Shown: positions 47,801 through 60,449, counted from the first letter of the stretch. The stretch: 64,000 nt of DNA from Actinostola sp. cb2023 (GCA_033675265.1 JAUJYZ010000255.1:156001-220000); one strand, 5' to 3'. Translations and numbers: made by a program. Notes: generated by a model from the letters alone, not told the origin.

Positions 47801-50800
47801 GTGTTTATTTAGAATACTCGATTATTATTTTTACAATAAGTGCATTGTAAAATACCGTGGAAAAATACATGTAGTTCCAGATAACAGGGGTACATAGCGC
47901 GACATCCATTGTCCATGCAAATCCAAGGGATGTAAACTTGTGTTTAATATAGTGAAGAGGTTAAGATGACAGGGGTGAGATACATGTAGTGGTACTGTCT
48001 ACATGATGTAGTATTTCAGTACTGTGAAGATCAAGCAAATTAGAGTAATATGTCATTGGTTTTATTATCAACTTGGTTTAGAACTTCGCTAGACCTTACA
48101 GAAAACTATTGATTGTGAACTTGCCATTGCCTGAGTCCCCTTGCAAATAGCATTGTTGTGCTCTAATTCATACCATCTACGTTTGTACCTTATTTTCATT
48201 CCTGGTTTTTTCAGAACACTTTCAAATTTAATAATGAAGTACAGTTGTAAATTTGATTATTTTTCATGTTCTTTTACCAGCTAAAATGTTTTCAAAAGAA
48301 ACTTATATTTTTTATTCTAGCTGTAAAACAAATCTGAGACAAATTGAAAATAATTGGATGACATTATTGACTTAAATATTGGATTTAAATAGATTTAGTA
48401 GAACCGTTTATCTTCGGGGTTCTAGACTTTGTTGAACAAGGACACGGTTTATGTAGGTGAATTTTGAAAATATAGCAGTACTTGACTATAGCTACCAAGC
48501 ACATGGTTGATCAAGGTGTTTTATTCATTGAATTTCTATTGTTCATTGACATTGTCTGAGCAAAGCCTGACAGGTGATTTATACATACAAAAGCTAAGTC
48601 AATAATCTTAGTCTATCTACACAAATGTAAACATGAATTCACAATGTTCAGTTACCAGTTAATATTGACCTGCAACTGGTGTCATATTTATTCTTATAAA
48701 CCTAACTGTCATAGTTGAATTGGCCACCATGAAGAGGTGAAAAGCCCCTTTAACACTGTCACATGCTGCAGCCATGATTTTTTAACATGTTTTGAGTTGT
48801 ATTCTTGTCTTTAAGTTTGTCAATTTAATCAGTAAAGTAACACAATAACCTAACTGTCTAGTTGAATTGACTGTACATGAAGAAGTGGACTTTAACAATC
48901 ACATGCTGCAGCCATGATTTTTTAACATGTTTTGAGTTGTATTCTTGTCTTTAAGTTTGTCAGTTTAATCAGTAAAGTAACACAATAACCTAACTGTCTA
49001 GTTGAATTGACTACATGAAGAAGTGGACTTTAACAATCACATGCTGCAGCCATGATTTTTTAACATGTTTTGAGTTGTATTCTTGTCTTTAAGTTTGTCA
49101 ATTTAATCAGTAAAGTAACACAATAACCTAACTGTCTAGTTGAATTGACCACATGAAGAAGTGGACTGAACCCCTTTTAACAATCACATGCTGCAGCCAT
49201 GATTTTTTTAAACATGTTTTGAGTTGTATTTTTGTCTTAAGTTTGTCAGTTTAATCAGTAAAGTAACACAATAACCTAACTGTCTAGTTGAATTGACCAC
49301 ATGAAGAAGTGGACTGAACCCCTTTTAACAATCACATGCTGCAGCCATGATTTTTTAACATGTTTTGAGTTGTATTTTTGTCTTAAGTTTGTCAGTTTAA
49401 TCAGTACTAGCAATGCAATAAATAATTTTAAGCTAAGTAATTTGGATTGTACACAATTGTTCTATATGTTTCAAGTTTTTTAATTTTTTAACAACGAATA
49501 AAGTTATCTTATAAAGAATCCATTAGTAGTAAAAAGAAGAGCTTCTCTTGCACAAAAACATATAGTTTTATTTATCGTTACGTATCTTAGTTCCTCTAAT
49601 TGTATTTAGCTCTTTTTAACGGTGAATGTTTTGACGTGTTTAGGAGGTTGGCGAACACTAAAGGTGAAATCCGAGTAGGTCCAAGCCATCAGGTAAATGT
49701 TGTCAAAACATGTCTACTCTAGTAACAAAACAATCCATATATTTACAATGTACAACCAGAAATCTGCTGTTTGGACAGAATATTGAACAAAGTGTGAAAT
49801 AGTTTTTTATGCCATATAGATTTTATGTTCCAGCTTGATAAGATGTGTTAAAAGTGAAACATTTATTTCAAAAGTGTTTTCAAAATGTTTGTAAATCAGT
49901 TACAATAATATTGCATCCCTTAGCAAATATAATATTGAATTTAGTAAATAATTGTTATTTAAATCAACCGTTTTTTCTCCACTCTAGGCAATACTTCCAG
50001 AGTACAAAGAATACATTCCAGATGAAAATGATTCTGCTTATGAAACGTCACGAGAAAAGCTGGTCAGTTCTTACACATAAGTACTTTTTATCATTCTAAT
50101 GATGTTTAAAAGCATGAAAGCCCTGATAAAGTATCAACCAAACAGTGTGGTCCTCAGACTATTGTACTTGAAACTACCAAATTACCATCTAAAAACTGTA
50201 GATTCTTAGGAGTTATAGAGCTATTCAGCTATGCATGTGCTAAGATTGATAAATTAACAGTGTCTGGTAACACAGCTGGCACCAGTCATCCACCAGAACT
50301 GATGTGTTCATTGTGTACTCACTGACTTGAGAAATGAAATGAAAACTGACCACTGATTTGTTTGATTGCACTGGTGGCATTCTACTGTCTGCTAAGTGAA
50401 GATATTTACATACTGTGGATACATGTAGTCATAAATACAGCTATTTAAAAAAACGTTGAAAACTGAATACTTCATACTGAATAGTGCATTCCAAGACCAA
50501 AGGGCATTGTGGGCCTCGTTATTTTGAAATAAAAAGTAAATATACAGCGATTTGTTAGCCATATGGAGCTAGTATATTGTTTCTGATGGAATACACAAAA
50601 AATCAAATCAAATATTATTATTTATATTACTTTAGACAATATTACAAGAGTCCCAAAATGCATTTCGGTCTTGGAATACTTTTTTTCCTTTCAATTTCTA
50701 TCTTTCCATCTCTTTCTCACTTCATGTTTTATGCTTCCTTATTATTCATCCTTCCCTTCTCTCATTTTCCATTTTCCATTTTTCTTGTTTTCTCTTTTTC

Positions 50801-53800
50801 GTTCTCTTCTCATAGTTCTTAATTGTTGGATACTTATTTGTCTGTTTAGGTTTGGAGTCCCATACTAGACGACTATGATTTAATAATGTATCTACGAGCA
50901 TCAAGGTAAAACATTGTAGTATTTATTTAAGTAGTTTGTATCAGTATATCACTGGAAATCAATGCCATTATTAATGCAATGTCTATAATGCAATACTCAG
51001 GAGTATGGCCCAGTATGCTGGCATGTGCAATGGAGGGACGCCAGAAGATGGCTTTAGAGCCATGTCACAGGACGCAACTACTAGCAATGCACTTAACTTG
51101 GTAAGACACTAATATACGGTATATTATTGGCATTAATCATCAGCATCACCATCACTCATCACTACCATCATCATCACCACCATCATCATCATCATCACCA
51201 CCCAACACCACCATCACTACCATCATCATCATCACCACCATCATCATCATCACCACCAACACCACCATCATCATATCATCATTATTACATAAATTATCAA
51301 TTTTACACTTTAGATAGGTAGTTAGGCAGGTCCACATCAGGACTTAAGTCTTGCGTTATGTAAACAAACCTGCAGAAACAAATAAACTATGTATGTATGT
51401 ATGTATGTATGTATGTATCATCATCAGCATCACCATCACCACCCAACACCACCATCATCATATCATCAGCATCACCATCACTCATCACTACCATCATCAT
51501 CACCACCACCATCATCACCACCATCATCATCATCACCACCATCACCACCCAACACCACCATCATCATATCATCAGCATCATCACCACCATCATAAGGTAA
51601 GGTAAGGAGACTTTATTTACAGAGGGTGACACGTGACAGTATTTGAGTAAACTGATAAACTTGTGGCCATCACCACCATCATCACCACCATCATCATATC
51701 ATCAGCATCATCACCACCATCATAAGATAAGGTAAGGAGACTTTATTTACAGAGGGTGACACGTGACAGTATTTGAGTAAACTGATAAACTTGTGGCCAT
51801 CACCACCATCATCACCACCATCATCATCATGACATCATCAGCATCATCACCACCATCATAAGATAAGGTAAGGAGACTTTATTTACAGAGGGTGACACGT
51901 GACAGTATTTGAGTAAACTGATAAACTTGTGGCCATCACCACCATCATCACCACCATCATCATATCATCAGCATCATCACCACCATCATAAGATAAGGTA
52001 AGGAGACTTTATTTACAGAGGGTCACACGTGACAGTATTTGAGTAAACTGATAAACTTGTGGCCATCACCACATCATCACCACCATCATCATCAGCATCA
52101 TCACCACCATCATAAGGTAAGGTAAGGAGACTTTATTTACAGAGGGTGACACGTGACAGTATTTGAGTAAACTGATAAACTTGTGGCCATCACCACCATC
52201 ATCACCACCATCATCATATCATCAGCATCATCACCACCATCATAAGATAAGGTAAGGAGACTTTATTTACAGAGGGTGACACGTGACAGTATTTGAGTAA
52301 ACTGATAAACTTGTGGCCATCACCACCATCATCACCACCATCATCATATCATCAGCATCATCACCACCATCATAAGGTAAGGTAAGGAGACTTTATTTAC
52401 AGAGGGTGACACGTGACAGTATTTGAGTAAACTGATAAACTTGTGGCCATCACCACCATCATCACCACCATCATCACCACCATCATCATATCATCAGCAT
52501 CATCACCACCATCATAAGGTAAGGTAAGGAGACTTTATTTACAGAGGGTGACACGTGACAGTATTTGAATAAACTGATAAACTTGTGGCCCTCACCACCC
52601 AACACCACCATCATCATATCATCAGCATCATCACCACCATCATAAGGTAAGGTAAGGAGACTTTATTTACAGAGGGTGACACGTGACAGTATTTGAGTAA
52701 ACTGATAAACTTGTGGCCCTCACCACCCAACACCACCATCATCACCACCATCATCATATCATCAGCATCATCACCACCATCATAAGGTAAGGTAAGGAGA
52801 CTTTATTTACAGAGGGTGACACGTGACAGTATTTGAGTAAACTGATAAACTTGTGGCCCTCACCACCCAACACCACCATCATCACCACCATCATCACCAC
52901 CCAACACCACCATCATCATATCATCAGCATCATCACCACCATCATAAGATAAGGTAAGGAGATTTTATTTACACAGGGTGACACGTGACAGTATTTGAGT
53001 AAACTGATAAACTTGTGGCCATCACCACCATCATCACCATCACCACCATCACCACCACCATCATCACCATCATCATCACCACCACCACCATCACCCATCA
53101 CCACCACCACCATCACCATCACCACCATCACCACCACCACCATCATCACCACCACCACCATCATCACCACCACCACCATCACCATCATCACCACCACCAT
53201 CATCACCACCATCATCACCACCATACATTGTACCTACAGGCCCGCGGACATCTGTTTCTTCTGAGGCCATTGTTATTAGTAACGGGCTTCCTGTGGTAGA
53301 GCGCGAGTATCCCTGCAGAACGCTTAGTAATAATAATTAGTAGAATTACACAGGTGATTATAGAAAATCAAGCGCGCTGATTGGTCGAGAACTTCGGATT
53401 ATTTCTCGATAGTTACCTACAGCATTTTGACAAAATGGCTGCCAGCTTTTGAAATATGAAATAAAAATTTATTTTCTTTAAAATGCTTATTTATTTTTAT
53501 TTTTTCAAATAATCACCTGTGTAATTCTACTAAAACAATTAGTCACCTCAGGCTCAGTGAATAGCAGTGATAATAACCTCGACTTCGTCTCGGTTATTAT
53601 TCACCGATATTCACCTCGCCGTTGGTGACTAATTGTTAAATAATAATAATAAGCGACATTTAGATAGCGCTAATTCCGTAGAGTCCATTAGCGCTTTACA
53701 ATATTTTATGATATTTTATGATATTCCTAATTAGATTATATAATTTTTAATGTACTACAGGGAGCCCACCAAAAGACGCACATATTTTGTTTATTTTGAA

Positions 53801-56800
53801 CAATCGGCTACCTAACCTAGTACTCCTGTTCATTTATTCTCCCATAATTCAATGCGCTTTGTATTGAATTTTGAATAAATGTTGTTAAAAGTTTATTGTG
53901 CTTTATTTCTAGTTACACGAGAGCAGCTATGACTGTGCAAAGGCTCTGCAAGCTCTTGTGAAGAGGCCTTATCCCAAGGAACTGAGGAAGAAATGGCCTG
54001 ACGATGATAATGTAAGCGAGACTTATCGTTATTCAATTCTTTATCATCTTGGGACAAAGTGAAACTTAGCAAATGCAATTTTGTTTCTGCAGAAAAAGTT
54101 TGTTAAAGGTCTTCGACAGTTTGGAAAAAACTTTTACAAGATTCACAAAGAACTTTTAAGTCATAAGAAAACGGTGAGTTCTTCCTTTCTTCCTTTCTTC
54201 CTTTCTTCCTTCCTTTCTTCCCTCCCTCCCTCCATCCTTCCTTCCGTTCTTCCTTCCTTCCGTTCTTCCTTCCTTCCTTTCTTCCTTCCTTCCTTCCTTT
54301 CTTCCTTCCTTCCTTCCTTCCTTCCTTCCTTCCTTTCTTCCTTCCTTCCTTCCTTCCTTCCTTCCTTCCTTCCTTTCTTCCTTCCTTCCTTTCTTCCTTC
54401 CTTCCTTTCTTCCTTCCTTCCTTTCTTCCTCCCTTCCTCCTTCCTTCCTTCCTTCCTTCCTGTGATCGAAAGTTCATTCTCTAACCGTTTGTTATTTGCT
54501 TACAGAATGAACTAGTTGAATATTATTACGTGTGGAAGAAATCTCACTCGGCCCTCAGCTCAAGACCGCATAGAAGACGTAGACATACGTTCTCCGTAGA
54601 AAGGCGTACACAAGAAGTAGTAGAAGTATTTCTAACGAGTTTGGTAAGTAAACAATTATCATTGTCGTTTGTGGGATGGATGGATACTCCTCAAAGACGT
54701 ACAACTAATGTGTTATTTATATTTTAGTCGATTTAACGTCGTGTAGCGAAGACGACGACGAGAGCGACGAAAGTACCGAGCGTGACCTTCGGTAAGACAT
54801 CGTATACTTGCAGTGTATGCTGAGAAATAACCCTGAAATATCATTATGCATGGACATCACTGCTACTATCACTATTGTCATCACCAATAGCTTCGTTATC
54901 AGCAGCAGTAGCATCAATCCATCGTCATCACCTCCATCTAAATCACCCGTCATTACCGTCTGATCATAACCATTATTCTATCATCATCATCATCAACAAC
55001 AACAACATTACCATCTGATCATCATCATTACTCTATCATCTTCATCATCATTACCGTCTGATCATAACCATTACTCTATCATCATCATCATGAACAAATG
55101 TTTATTACTTCCACTGAGTGTTTGGTTGTCATTGCAGGCTGTACTGCTGCCGGCACTGTTACTCCAGTGACTCACGAAGCTGGCACCATGGCGGGAACAA
55201 CAAGGTCATCCTCTGCACTGACTGTAGAGTATTCTTCAAAAAGTACAGCAAACTTCCTCCCATAGAAGATGATCGTAAACCTCCACCGTACATGTTCAAG
55301 ACAGAATTCAAAGAGATGATAGATGATGAAGCTTGTTGGAATAACGGTAAACTTTTGCGCAGTCGTCGCAACATGCCTGTGGTCCAGAGTACTTTGAGAT
55401 CGGGACGAAATAAAATGTCAAGCCCTTTAGAATCTGGTAAGTCGTTGGTGTACTACTCGCGCGTCATTACGGAGAAGTTGAAGGCCAATTGTCCTTTCAA
55501 TCATCGTTTCTCAGTAACCCGTCTCAACTTGAACGACGGTTGGAGGAATTTCTACATAAAGTATTACTATAGTGGAACCCTGTCGAATTGATCCGACCAC
55601 CGAAGGGCTTAAGAAATTAGCCGTATTGATAGGATGGTCGTAATAACGAGGTGTCCGTATAAACGGGGTGGTCATATTTTCGAGGTGGTCGTATAAACAA
55701 GGTGTCCGTATTAACGGGGTGGTCGTAAAAGCGGGGTTCCGCTAAAGTAATATTCCCCATGAAAGTTCCACCTGGAACCCCCTCTCGGTTTTCCAGGAAG
55801 TGTTGTTGTGTTCGTACTGATAAATCTGCATTTCCAAATGTTCTCTAACATGTTTGTACGTTTTCAGTGAATACACCGCGACAATCTCCAGTCAATGGTC
55901 GTCGCGCTCCAAGGATTGGAAAACCAGCGTCGCCTTCAGACGGAAGCTCTAGTAGCGCTGGAAGTATTATGAACAAGGACAAGAATAGAAAGGTATTTTG
56001 AGAACTATTGTTGAGCGTTACCAGTAGAACGTTTATTATGATTGACACCTGTCAATAAGAAAGGCTGTAGTAGATTCCTGGGCATTGTTCGTAAACGGCC
56101 TGCAAAGGTTTGGTGTCTTAACACGCAGTTGAACCATGGGATTTCTTCATCATCATCACCACCATCACCACCATCATCATCACCACTTAAGATTTTTTTT
56201 TGAAATGCGTTTTTAAGAAATAAAGTATTATTATTATTATCATCATCATCACTACCGTCATCATCACTATCATTATCAACATCAACACTGATCATCGTCG
56301 TCACTATTCGACATCACGACCGCCTCCACCACTGGCACATATAATCATCATCTGATCACCAAACTAAACCCTACATTTCGCAATTGTAGAACAAATCCAA
56401 GAAGAACAAACTAAAGCGCTCGCACGACCAGTTCTCAGAGTGTGGTTCCATATCCAGTAAGAGAAAGAAGGCACAGGAATCCGACGAGGAACCACAAGAG
56501 GACATCAGCGACACTAGTAGTGCAACTGGAGGACTAGACAGCGTGGCGCCAGACTTCGACGCACGTAGTGAATGCAGTAATACTACGAATAATGATGACA
56601 ACATGAGTACTCGATCTAATTCGCCTCTAGTTCTCCCGATTATTGATACTTTCACGGCCAAATTCAAACGTGTTGGACCTGGTGATGAGAATCGTAGCTG
56701 CGCAAGAACGGATGTTGTTTTCGTGCATCCAGAGAAACCTAAAGTCAAGGAAACACCAAAGCCCTCTGAATCAACCTCTACTATTAGTAACTCAGTCTCA

Positions 56801-58577
56801 AAACCAGAGGTACGCAAACCAATTGGTGTTCTTCATGTTGCTGTTGCCTTTATTGTTGCTGTTGTTGTTGCTACTACTGTTGCTGTTGTTGTTGCTACTA
56901 CTGTTGCTGTTGTTGTTGCTACTACTGTTGCTGTTGTTGTTGCTACTACTGTTGCTGTTGTTGTTGCTACTACTGCTGCTGTTGTTGTTGCTACTACTGT
57001 TGCTGTTGTTGCCTTTATTGTTGCTACTACTGTTGCTGTTGTTGTTGCTACTACTGTTGTTGCTACTGTTGCTGCTGCTGCTGTTGTTGCTGCTGCTACT
57101 GTTGTTGCCTTTATTGTTGTCGTTGTTGTTGCTGCTACTGTTGTTGTTGTTACTGTTGTTGTTGTTGCTGCTACTGTTGTTGCCTTTATTGTTGTCGTTG
57201 TTGTTGCTACTGCTGTTGTTGTTGCTGCTACTGTTGCTGTTGTTGTTGCTACTACTGTTGCTGTTGTTGTTGCTGCTATTGTTGTTGTTGCCTTTATTGT
57301 TGTCGTTGTTGTCTGCGTCCAGACACTTCTTGTGAAGAGCAAATGTCATTGTTTCATTGCAATAAATTTGTATCGTCAATAACTCTACTGACAAGCTTTC
57401 CGTTGTGCTGAGACACATAGTACTCGTGATCTTACCAAACTCTTATTTCCTCTTCCAGGCGTCCGAAAGCTCGTCGTCAGCCAGTCGAGAATTCCACCCA
57501 ATTTCACGGCAATCTCCCAAGAGCACACCGGCAACCGTAACGTCACATTATGAATCAGCAATACGAAACATGATGGTCGGCAACGGTGAGGGTTATGCGA
57601 TGTATCCAGCCAACACACCTGCTATCCTGGCGCCGGGTATAGCCGGGTATCCGGTACCGGAGGGCGCTATTGACTATAGAATGCTACAATATATGTATCC
57701 GACAGGAGTAATGCCTGAAAGCCGCGATAATGTTGCGAAATTCGCCGAGGGATTCGAGCAGTGGTACGCGCCGTATCGTAGCATGACTCAAATACAAGGA
57801 GGTCATTACGTGCCGTATCAACTCCTCGCTCGAGGTATGGAACAAAATGTACTTGCATCAAGAGCATCGCAGGCTCAAGCTCACGAAGCAATGATGAAGA
57901 ACGCTGCTGCTTCTGGTAGAAGTCTTGTGTTAGATCCTGTAACCGGGCTCCCTGTGCCTTTAGGAAATCACCACTCTCACTCCCACATGCATACGCACTT
58001 CCACATCCACCCACACGAGCAACAACAGATGCAAGTGCAAGCTGCTGCAGCAGCAGCCGCTGCCAACATGGAACGCGCTGCGTACCTACAGGCGCAGGCG
58101 CACGCTGCACAAGCACATCCGGGTATCGCAGCCTGGAGGAACCAACAGTTGCTATGGCAACATCCTGAACTTATGCAACTACATGCTAATGGTATGGTGT
58201 CTCCCGTCGAAGAGCATGCGCACGGTGCAGCTATACATGGACTCGGTTCCACTCCCCTCGACCGTCAGCTGCAGCAGCAATTATTACTAAGTCAGCATTC
58301 TAAATATCACCAGCATTCATTACAACAGCAACTTATGCAACAAGAGGAGAGTTATATGAGACATTTACGACATCACCAGGATATGCAGTTAAAACAGAGA
58401 CTCGACGAGGCTAGTGGTAGTGACCCGTACATGTCGGGAATGTTCAGAAAGAACCAAAGGAACCTCCAAAGCCCGTCACAATTAGACAACGTTGTAAAGA
58501 AAAGTTTGGAGACTGGTTCAGGGACATACGTATCACCTAGCAAGCAACCCGTAACTATAGATCTATCAGATGACTAA
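41841..58577 (+). CDS. RERE: atrophin-family transcriptional corepressor (RERE)
   Basis: Nuclear corepressor that reads chromatin and recruits histone deacetylases. Seventeen exons: 41841-42060, 42662-42732, 45781-45886, 46126-46219, 47387-47494, 49644-49692, 49988-50062, 50850-50905, 51001-51100, 53913-54011, 54093-54173, 54506-54638, 54728-54791, 55138-55436, 55868-55992, 56390-56809, 57459-58577. About 1,072 aa. Domains in order: Ser-rich N-terminus; BAH, residues about 68-200 ([49 protein letters not shown]); ELM2 from about 209 ([11 protein letters not shown]); SANT 327-375 ([20 protein letters not shown]); GATA finger with C423, C426, C445, C448; Ser/Lys-rich linker; C-terminal atrophin region with [28 protein letters not shown], a His-rich run near 868-886 and Gln-rich stretches. 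Shorter than human RERE (about 1,566 aa). The strong donor of exon 12 (GTAAGT at 54,644) is out of phase with exon 13; a weak donor at 54,639 keeps frame. Otherwise intact. Confidence 0.95.
42061..45780. other. RERE introns 1 and 2
   Basis: Apart from the 71-bp exon at 42,662-42,732, this is AT-rich sequence with no array, clear inverted repeat or open frame worth calling. A short TTA/ATT tract lies near 45,497-45,525. Confidence 0.5.
46924..47189. mobile_element. foldback MITE with perfect arms of about 60 bp
   Basis: TATACAGTCAATGTCATTAA plus GGTTGTCCACCTCGGAAAAG and GCACATTTACACATTTGCAC on the left are exactly mirrored on the right (GTGCAAATGTGTAAATGTGC and onward to GACTGTATA). It is flanked by TA. 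The interior has no coding. RERE intron 4. Confidence 0.85.
48700..49425. repeat. 137-145 bp tandem repeat, about five copies
   Basis: Each copy contains CCTAACTGTCTAGTTGAATT, CACATGCTGCAGCCATGATT and TAACATGTTTTGAGTTGTAT. Divergence between copies is low. RERE intron 5. Confidence 0.9.
51125..51600. repeat. (CATCAC)n microsatellite blocks
   Basis: Two CATCATCAC tracts (51,125-51,280 and 51,418-51,595) flank a short unique stretch with a (GTAT)n run at about 51,390. RERE intron 9. Confidence 0.9.
51600..53010. repeat. compound satellite of about 130 bp, about 11 copies
   Basis: Each copy joins a dispersed-repeat piece (GGTAAGGAGACTTTATTTAC, AGAGGGTGACACGTGACAGT, AAACTGATAAACTTGTGGCC) to a CACCATCATCA tract. 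Copies are almost identical. The same dispersed piece occurs singly at about 28,900 and 29,275, which points to local amplification of an inserted element. RERE intron 9. Confidence 0.9.
53010..53225. repeat. (CACCAT)n microsatellite
   Basis: Dense CACCACCATCACC tract closing the satellite block. Open frames give poly-His or poly-Thr/Ile and are not genes. Confidence 0.92.
53335..53710. mobile_element. two adjacent foldback elements and an element fragment
   Basis: TAGTAGAATTACACAGGTGA pairs with TCACCTGTGTAATTCTACTA about 170 bp on. Then ACAATTAGTCACC pairs with GGTGACTAATTGTT, enclosing GACTTCGTCTCGGTTATTAT. AATAATAATAAGCGACATTT + TTAGCGCTTTACA at about 53,640-53,705 looks like a reversed SINE-like fragment. 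RERE intron 9. Confidence 0.65.
54178..54462. repeat. (TTCC)n polypyrimidine array
   Basis: TTCCTTCC with CTTTC variants fills RERE intron 11 from 5 bp after the donor to about 45 bp before the next exon. Frames through it are artefacts. Confidence 0.95.
54955..55095. repeat. (ATC)n with 50-60 bp repeats
   Basis: CATTACCGTCTGATCATAAC and ACTCTATCATCATC-type units repeat about three times in RERE intron 13. Confidence 0.75.
55570..55745. repeat. dispersed repeat with GGTGGTCGTA words
   Basis: TATAGTGGAACCCTGTCG at the left and GCGGGGTTCCGCTAAAGTA at the right are inverted ends. The interior repeats GGTGTCCGTA and GGGTGGTCGTA in tandem. RERE intron 14. Confidence 0.55.
56150..56335. repeat. 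(ATC/CAC)n microsatellite
   Basis: CATCATCACCACC and TTATTATCATC tracts with unique spacers in RERE intron 15. Confidence 0.85.
56835..57315. repeat. (GTT GCT)n array with a 24-bp higher-order unit
   Basis: GTTGCTGTTGTTGTTGCTAC + TACT repeats, then variants with GCCTTTATTGTTGTC. It begins about 30 bp after the RERE exon 16 donor at 56,809. Because it has no stops, it looks like a coding extension (poly-Leu or poly-Val/Ala), but the GTACGC donor and the exon 17 acceptor remove it. Confidence 0.92.
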
Positions 58578-59932
58578 ATATTTATATCCTTCTATACATT
58601 TCTATTTTAAGCTAAATAATAGCCATGCGATCCCGTGAATCTTTGCTGTAACCAAATCGTGTCACAAAGACAACGCCAAAGAAGTTTGCAAAGGTGGGAT
58701 CATACAGTGCACTTTATGATTCTTCGAGTCTTTGGTAGTGACCCAATCCATAGACTATGGCAAAGGATCATGGGATCGTAGAGGGTTTTTCTATCAACAT
58801 CTTGGGGATAAAGAGGTTACACTGCAATTTGTTGAGTAACGTTAACTTTGAAGAAATGCAATACAAATGAAAACTGAAAATGCGACGATTTTGTTAATGG
58901 GAAAGTGGATGGGAAAAGAAAAGAGAGAAATGAAGGAAAATTCGATTTAAATTGCAGTGTAATTCTATCAAACTGATAAACTTTGTGATAAAGTGATTTT
59001 AATAGTTAAAGACAAATCCATTCTAATATCATCTAAAACAATCGATTATTTAATTGGGGTTCAAAAGATAATTTATTTTATATTCTAATGTTTTGGAACT
59101 TTATGGGTAGTAACATACGAAACCCAGCTTGTCTCCTTTGCAGCGTTACTGTAAAGCTACAGCTACATGAGCGATTCTTTGCTTGCACATATAACCGCAG
59201 ATCTAAGCTTAAAATGGCTAAATGTTTCTCATATCTTGTCGCGAAAATTCAATCAGTCCATGACCTCGGACACACGATGCAACTTTTCTTGTAACGTTGC
59301 GCGCAACAGTTGCAGAAGTAGGATCGAGTTCTACTTCTGCAACTGTTGCGCGCAACGTTGCATCGTGTGACACCCAAAAAAACTCTTGTTGCGCGCAACG
59401 TTGCAAGAAAAGTCGCATCGTGTGTCTGGGCCTTTTCGCGTGTTCTGTTGACGCGTTGCGGCTGCGTACATGTGCAATCTTCACCGCGCGCTTGTGAAAT
59501 GACAATGTTTTAGTACTATAATCGCTGGTGTAGCCGCGCCTTTAAAATGTCTGTGAAAGAGACAACCCTCCCCTCCCCCCACGTCTTTACGAGAAATAAT
59601 ATTGTACATATTTCAATACCTCCTTTATCTAGTTCATAGAGTAGATAGATAGATATATCAGATAGTGAAGAGATTTTAAATTCAAGTTGATAGTAGATAA
59701 CTTTTGTAAATATTATCGTCCAAGTTTCTAAAGTCCTGACGTTCAAAACGGTTCATCCATTTCAAGTATTTAATATTGCTTTTTTTTCGTTCTCATTTTG
59801 TGCGTTTACATTTTTTCACAATGTCAGTGCTGCACTATTTGGTATTTTGTTTACAAGAGAAAAGAAGAGTTATTCTCATCGTTATATATTGTAAATAAGA
59901 CTTACCTGATCGAGTGCAATATAATAAAAATC
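58578..59932 (+). other. probable RERE 3' UTR
   Basis: No coding capacity between the RERE stop and the first good AATAAA. It carries a nested palindrome at 59,270-59,425 and a short (GATA)n at 59,641. Confidence 0.5.
59270..59425. repeat. nested palindromes, GTTGCGCGCAAC core
   Basis: The inner hairpin GTTGCAGAAGTAG / CTACTTCTGCAAC has a 9-base loop with GTTGCGCGCAAC in both arms. An outer pair joins ACACGATGCAACTTTTCTTG to CAAGAAAAGTCGCATCGTGT. Probably a foldback element inside the RERE 3' UTR. Confidence 0.8.
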
Positions 59933-59938
59933 TGAAAA
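59933..59938 (+). terminator. possible RERE poly(A) signal
   Basis: AATAAA in CAATATAATAAAAATC, about 1.36 kb after the stop codon. It is the first canonical hexamer noticed downstream. Confidence 0.4.
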
Positions 59939-60004
59939 GTAAAGATCATGATTACTTAATGCTATATTTGCTCAACCGCCCCCACGAAAAGCTAACGGTA
60001 GTCT

Positions 60005-60170
60005 TGGAGTCTTCTTCGTATGAGTGGGAAGTAGTTACGGTTACCGTGGCGTATCCAAGCATTCTGATTGGTTGAGCAGTGATTTTGCGAGCTGTATGTG
60101 ATTGGTTGAATAGATGTCTTCGTACCGTGACGTAGTAAGTTGCCTACTCATACGGAAACGACTCTAAACT
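60005..60170. mobile_element. foldback element, TATGAGTGGGAA family
   Basis: The left end TTCGTATGAGTGGGAAGTAG and right end TGCCTACTCATACGGAAACG are inverted. The interior CCAAGCATTCTGATTGGTTG and GTGATTGGTTGAATAGATG match 21,845-22,025. Confidence 0.7.
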
Positions 60171-60188
60171 TGAATAGCTGTGTTTAGT

Positions 60189-60306
60189 AATGTTTGCCCA
60201 TTAACCATAGTTAACCATAGTTAACCATAGGCCAGTGCGCGCTTAAATGTCAATATGTTTGCCCATTAACCATAGGCCAGTGCGCGCTTAAATGTCAATA
60301 TGTTTG
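60189..60306. repeat. tandem duplication with TTAACCATAG units
   Basis: Two copies of GTTTGCCCATTAACCATAGG + CCAGTGCGCGCTTAAATGTC. The first has two extra AGTTAACCAT units. Confidence 0.8.
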
Positions 60307-60449
60307 GCAGAGACTAATGGTCGACAGTTGCTTTAGTTGAATTTGTTTTACAATAATTCATATTTGTAGTGCGCGTTATGTAATTCAGTCTTCTCCAACA
60401 CACCGTTACTGTTTAGTGTTGAATTTAGTGTTGAGATGGATAACACGTG

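Noticed and set aside
56643..57382. Poly-Leu or poly-Val/Ala extension of RERE exon 16, and Ser/Asn-rich minus frames
   Set aside because: A GTT/GCT microsatellite; the GTACGC donor at 56,810 and the acceptor at 57,458 splice it out in phase.
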